From Rotaria macrura (lineage: Eukaryota > Rotifera > Eurotatoria > Philodinida > Philodinidae), in NCBI GenBank assembly GCA_900239685.1, contig OENT01000276.1, positions 1 to 64,000 on the forward strand: a DNA stretch of 64,000 nt. The letters run 5' to 3'. The notes beneath the pieces were generated by a model. That model was not told where the DNA came from and did no database searches. It was given only the letters and a program-made list of their open reading frames with translations. A program made the position numbers and the translations under genes. Positions 59,403-64,000 of this stretch are shown here, piece after piece. Within the stretch, counting starts at the first letter, position 1. Each line of letters begins with the position of its first letter.

Positions 59403-61739
59403 GTTTGATAAACTGAATACAGCTTTTAATCAGTAGCCTCTTGTCTAAATTATTTAACCCGTGAATATTTACTTTCTATTATGCCCATGTACGTTCGAAC
59501 TGCAGATATATTAATGAAATCTAACAAACCACCATCAACCAATCAAAAAATAGTCACGTCAACTTGATGACGTTTATGTGCATTAATGAATGGATGGATA
59601 TTAAAATAAAACCTAATGGCAAAACTCTCTTGTTAATGAATAAAGAACAGTTCAATTAGATTTAAACAAATTTTAACCAAGTTATGCGCATGAGTGTAAT
59701 CGTAGCGATGGTGACTAGAAATCAGACAATGTGTAAATGGCAGCTTTACTCAGCTGACTTTGACGGGAAAACAACATAACATTGATTTTTATAGGATGTA
59801 CATTTGTATTCTTATAAATAGATTGGATAGAGAAGATCATTTGAATAACGAACCTCGATCAAATTCAAATTCTACCTGAGATTTAGATATTATCGTAAGT
59901 TCGGACTAGTTCAAAATACATTAGTCTCAGAAGACAAACAGATGTATGCAATTTATCAAAGTTCTTGCACAAACATTAAAATATTTCATCACTTGCGGCA
60001 CTAAGCAATCATTGTTTCTCTAGTGTAGCAGAATTCGAAAAAAACACTTCCCTTGTTTAAATATTAAATGATTATTGTGTTCTGCCTTTTCAAACTCATT
60101 ATCGCTGAAAATAGAACTAAACAAAATATTTGAGTTTTGTAAACAAAAATATGCCGAAATTTTGCTTTCATTGCCAATGAATAAATTAAAATGCTTGAGG
60201 AAAGTTTTTAACAAACGCTTCATGCAATGGCTTTGTTATTCTTTTGCGAGTTGTGTTACCTTAACATTTATTTTTTTTCCTTTTAGAGGAGAATCGATCA
60301 AGATTTTTTTCTGTCGTGATAAAAGCGAAAAATACTGATAAATTTTTCTGAGATCTTTCTTTTCATGTACACAATATTTACACAATCACCGATGTTTCTC
60401 TGATTTAATGCGCAAATGAATTTCAATTCGAAATTACAAAAATTGTCTATATGTCAACTGTTTGAAATCGCAGGGCTTGTTTAACTTTTATCGTACTGAT
60501 TCAAATCGTGTAACTTGTCGTAAATTTAACTTGCACAGATCTGACAAAAATCGATCGAGAAGTAAGTCTAAGCTTTTAAAAAATATATTAAACAGATTTT
60601 CAATCACTCTGGCATGGTGCGGTGTTCGGTCCTTTCTGATCAAGTTTCATTCTCTTTTCGAACTACTTCAATGTCCGACTGGAAAAGTAGTTTCCGTAAA
60701 AGCCTTGGCTAATCCCTCAGTAGATATTGAATAGTTATATAATATAGATATTTTGTCAAACAATGTGAACACATGTTTTTTTCATAAGTTTTAATCATCC
60801 ACTAAGAAAGTGAATGTGAAAACAAACATTTTTGGATAATGTTCCATAACAACTATTGTTTCATTGTAATTCATTCACAATTTTCAGAATTTTACGTTAA
60901 TTTCGACATAGAAGCCTGCATGAACTGTGGTGCAATGTTTCAACACAATAGTATAGAAAATATTTAAACTCAAAATCTATCTAATGATATTACGAACTTT
61001 CACAAAGAATAGTGTTCCACTGCAACATTCGATTAAGCAAATCTAAAGATTTTATAATGGTTAGAAGAATCTGAGATTCCATCGAATTCGATATAGGTTA
61101 AATATATATGTATATACTTTGTTCTTGGTACTTGTACGACGTAGTCAAAGAGCAAACAAAAAGTGAATTTATAGAATGACACTGAAACTCATTTCACTTT
61201 GAATACTCATATTTTTGTTTTATAAACAGTTAAGTGATTAATTTATTGATTCTCCAATTTACTAATCAGTCTTACAGAATTAATAACTGATTCATGATTC
61301 AGTTTACTGATCAGTTCATCTTTTTTATTGATCGATTAAATTCTAGCCATTAATGTCTGATCTTGTGCGCCTCTACTAGGCCATAAATGTGTTACAAATT
61401 GTCAGCATCAGACGGACGATCATCGTTTTGCTCCTCATGCTCAAGCTCTGGAATATTTTAGTGTTAGACGATTCTCATTTTTACTGAGTTGCCCATACTG
61501 CGTGATCATTTGAAAATCTACTTGTAATCAAGTACATGAGATGTGTCTGGAAAGTCCCTAAGATATACTTCTGCGCTTGAGTCTGTCACGGCATATCGAG
61601 ACTTTGCAAGGTTGGATGACTCGTTCTTCTAGATTAATTCTGCAGATTTCGGATACATATCATACATCTAAATAATTCTTGTCACTTCAACTTAATACCT
61701 TTCAGAAAACATATTCTTTTACAGCTGAAAACCAATAAC
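59403..61739. other. Intergenic region
   Basis: About 2.3 kb between the divergent SEC61G and the three-exon gene at 61.7 kb. Both promoters should be here. Open frames at 60020-60338 and 60462-60734 look like chance. No repeat or RNA gene was seen. Confidence 0.5.
61711..61724 (+). promoter_or_regulatory. 3' splice acceptor before the 61.7-kb gene
   Basis: ATATTCTTTTACAG ends 15 bases before the ATG, with no donor paired by eye. Candidate leader or UTR-intron acceptor. Confidence 0.4.
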
Positions 61740-62412
61740 ATGGCTAATGATGATCAATTAACTTCAACATCGTCGAGAAGAAAACGTTTTCATTCACATA
61801 AAAACCGAGTTTATACTCAAAATCAACCAGGAGGAAGAAGCCTCGTTGATGATTGTTCGAATAATGATACTTCTACGATAGGAAATAATTCACCTTCCAG
61901 ATTGCCATCGCTTCTTTCAAGATCAACTTATTTTCCTGTTACGCCTGGTTAACATACTTTCAATTTTTATTTCTTTCTTTCATTCATAATACTGATTTCT
62001 GTTTTCAAAATAGAAACAATTCGCTATAGAAAATATCGTTCACAACAAAAAGAACTTTCGACAACGACAACGATTTCGAAAATTGAACGACAGACAACAA
62101 ATATTAATCCGCAATCGCGTTTCCCAACTTTATGTAATACATCGAACAATCATGAACAAAAACGAGTTCCTGAGTTTCAACGACGACAAGTTTGTCATCA
62201 TTTTTATTCATTTATCGATTTTATTACGATCATTGTTTTATTTTGATGTTTTTTTTCATCTTGTTTACAAGATTTATGCATTAAATCATTTAATGCGTGA
62301 ATTAGAACAAGAACAATTTCGACAATTCTGCAAAGCAAATGGCATTGGTATTGGTAATTCGACGGATAATGTTGGGGATAATGAAAATTCAAGTGATCAA
62401 TCACAAATTTAA
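61740..62412 (+). CDS. Basic disordered protein with a conserved-looking C-terminal helix
   Basis: Three exons (61740-61947, 62014-62189, 62272-62412) join in phase to give 174 residues. The first two exons encode a basic, Ser/Thr/Asn/Gln-rich, probably disordered region (SSRRKRFHSHKNR, TPETIRYRKYRSQQ). The third starts IYALNHLMRELEQEQFRQFC, a short amphipathic helix that looks conserved, followed by a Gly/Asn/Asp-rich tail. I have a vague sense of a similar helix in small animal nuclear or cytoskeletal proteins but cannot name the family. The last acceptor is TTTACAAG, less usual than CAG or TAG. Without splicing the second frame runs into a hydrophobic stretch that looks like intron. Confidence 0.65.
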
Positions 62413-64000
62413 TATTTAGTGGACATTTCTCTTTATAAACTGGTGATTATTACAAGTCAAAATTTATTTTCCATCAAACTAGTCATTATTTGCCTTTTGA
62501 TTGCATGTGATTCATCCATGCTTCTCTTTGCTCTCACGAGAAGAAACTATAACAAGTTTAAGTCGAATATATTTATTTATTTATTTTTCTTTCAGTAACG
62601 CAAATCCTTATTTACTATTATATTTATTAAATTTCCAAATAAACTAGGATTTTTTTCAATGAAAAGTAAAATCATCGCGTGCAGACTAACATATGAACAT
62701 GGATTACTTAGATTCGATTGAGATTGTTAGTTGATGGTTATTAGGTATTAAATGATGAGTTTTCATTTTTATAGATACACATCCAATTTCAGACCCGAAA
62801 TGAGGTACCCTTTCTGAACGACACCAATTGGATCTATTTGGCTTGTCATGCAGACCGACAGAATCCAATCCTACAGAGTAGAGTAGGGATAGGGTGTCGA
62901 AGCTGCTGTAGGATAGGGCATACAGTAAAAAAAACGTTGTACCCTCCAAAACTCTACAATACAGTCCCCTTTTATGCTCAACTATAATAAAAACTACTAT
63001 TAATACAAACAAATTTCCGTTATGGACAGCTGCACGTTAATGTCTCACTTCGATTACTGTACAAATCATCAAAGGAAAACAAGAATAGCAAATAAATAAA
63101 TAAAAGAACAAATGTAATTTCCTAAGATATTCTTGGAATATATGATTGTTTCAAAATCAGTTGAAACTTGTGCAAATAATTTGTATTGGCAGAACTGACG
63201 TGAGGCGAAATTTTACAATACATATTCAGTAGTTTACTGACAATCACAAAAACATGGCTACGAAAAAGATCGAAGAAAAAAATGTTGAAAATATGAATCT
63301 CAATGCTTTGTAGTACAAGATGAGAAGTAAAATTCATGAAAAAGAAAGTGATATACATAGATTTGTCGATGATTACAATAATTCATAAAAAATATAAACG
63401 AATAAGGTTCAAGCGCATGATTTTTATATAAAGGTTACTTTTAACTTTTGAAAAAATTTAAGAAACCATAGCATTTAATAAGTGTTCAATTTTAACTTCG
63501 TGCATTGTTATATCATTGTTCATTGAAAGTCTCAAGTCGCTTTTGAATGATGCCACATGAAGTTGATTTAAGGTGTGACCATGGTACTTTCCTGCGTACA
63601 TACCGTGCTTAAACGTATACCGATAGGTAATGTCAAGGGAAATAGATAGAGAAAAATAGAGTACTACTAAGATTGCACTTTTTTGTTCGTAGGCATTCTT
63701 TTTATCCTTTTCAATTGTGTTAGAATGTACGTGTACGTTTACAAATGATGTATTTAAGAAAAGTATTTGCTAATCATGGGAACTTCAATGGACAATAAAA
63801 TATAGAACGAACGAAAATTAATCTTGTTTCATCGGCACATCTGGAAATTTTCGACTTTTTATCTATCTAATCAAGCAAATGGACGACAAATAGTGATACT
63901 CGGTGTTTTTTTTTCAAATACGATCTTGGCTGTCAGTACATAAAAACTAAACGCGAGTAATGGATTATTTTGCCTGCCATATAAGTTATATGCAACTATA
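62413..64000. other. Right flank without an assignable gene
   Basis: About 1.6 kb. It holds the 3' UTR of the previous gene and, at about 62,800-62,960, a segment richer in G+C with repeated GTAGGAT/CCTATCC-type motifs and a CGACACC / GGTGTCG inverted pair. The minus-strand frame at 62704-63012 crosses that segment and is probably not coding. Nothing else is recognisable. Confidence 0.4.

Overview
This is nuclear DNA from an animal. Genes are split by canonical GT-AG introns, read in the standard code, and sit in A+T-rich DNA (about two thirds by eye). Several products are animal or opisthokont cell-biology proteins: EFA6/PSD, SGSM3, RAD9, the Ragulator subunit LAMTOR4, SEC61 gamma, METAP1 and HARS. 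Introns are bimodal: many of about 50-80 bases and a few of 0.5-4 kb. The short introns, close gene spacing and splice-acceptor-like sites just before start codons fit a small protostome with spliced-leader trans-splicing. A bdelloid-type rotifer is my best guess, but I cannot prove the taxon from this window.

Layout. 1-2.5 kb: unassigned, gene-like debris and a minus-strand coiled-coil gene. 3.4-17.7 kb: a collinear plus-strand block of HARS (histidyl-tRNA synthetase), a D-cysteine desulfhydrase/ACC deaminase-like PLP enzyme, LAMTOR4 and RAD9. The last three are only 75 and 153 bases apart. 17.7-22.9 kb: gene-poor, with a possible retroelement relic. 22.9-24.3 kb: a dual-specificity phosphatase of the DUSP8/16 type. 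24.3-36 kb: mostly non-coding, with a MITE-like element and one small two-exon minus-strand gene. 36.2-44.5 kb: EFA6/PSD (Sec7 + PH + coiled coil). 44.5-48.5 kb: no recognised gene. 48.5-57.7 kb: METAP1 and SGSM3 in tandem on the minus strand. 58.7-59.4 kb: a small predicted secreted protein converging on SEC61G. 61.7-62.4 kb: an unrecognised three-exon gene.

The genes are mostly housekeeping and do not form one pathway. Two local groups may be transcription units: PLP enzyme-LAMTOR4-RAD9 (plus) and SGSM3-METAP1 (minus). In each, downstream start codons lie right behind an unpaired 3' splice-site-like sequence.

The most notable signals are: (1) this repeated acceptor-before-ATG pattern; (2) a nearly intact hAT-like palindromic MITE with an 8-base target duplication in a RAD9 intron; (3) a second, Tc1/mariner-like foldback element with TA flanks in an SGSM3 intron; (4) a 17-base SGSM3 microexon encoding the TBC glutamine finger; (5) a bacterial/plant-type PLP enzyme in an animal gene cluster. 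Exon coordinates were worked out by hand from frame continuity, splice sites and remembered family sequences, and have not been checked against transcripts.
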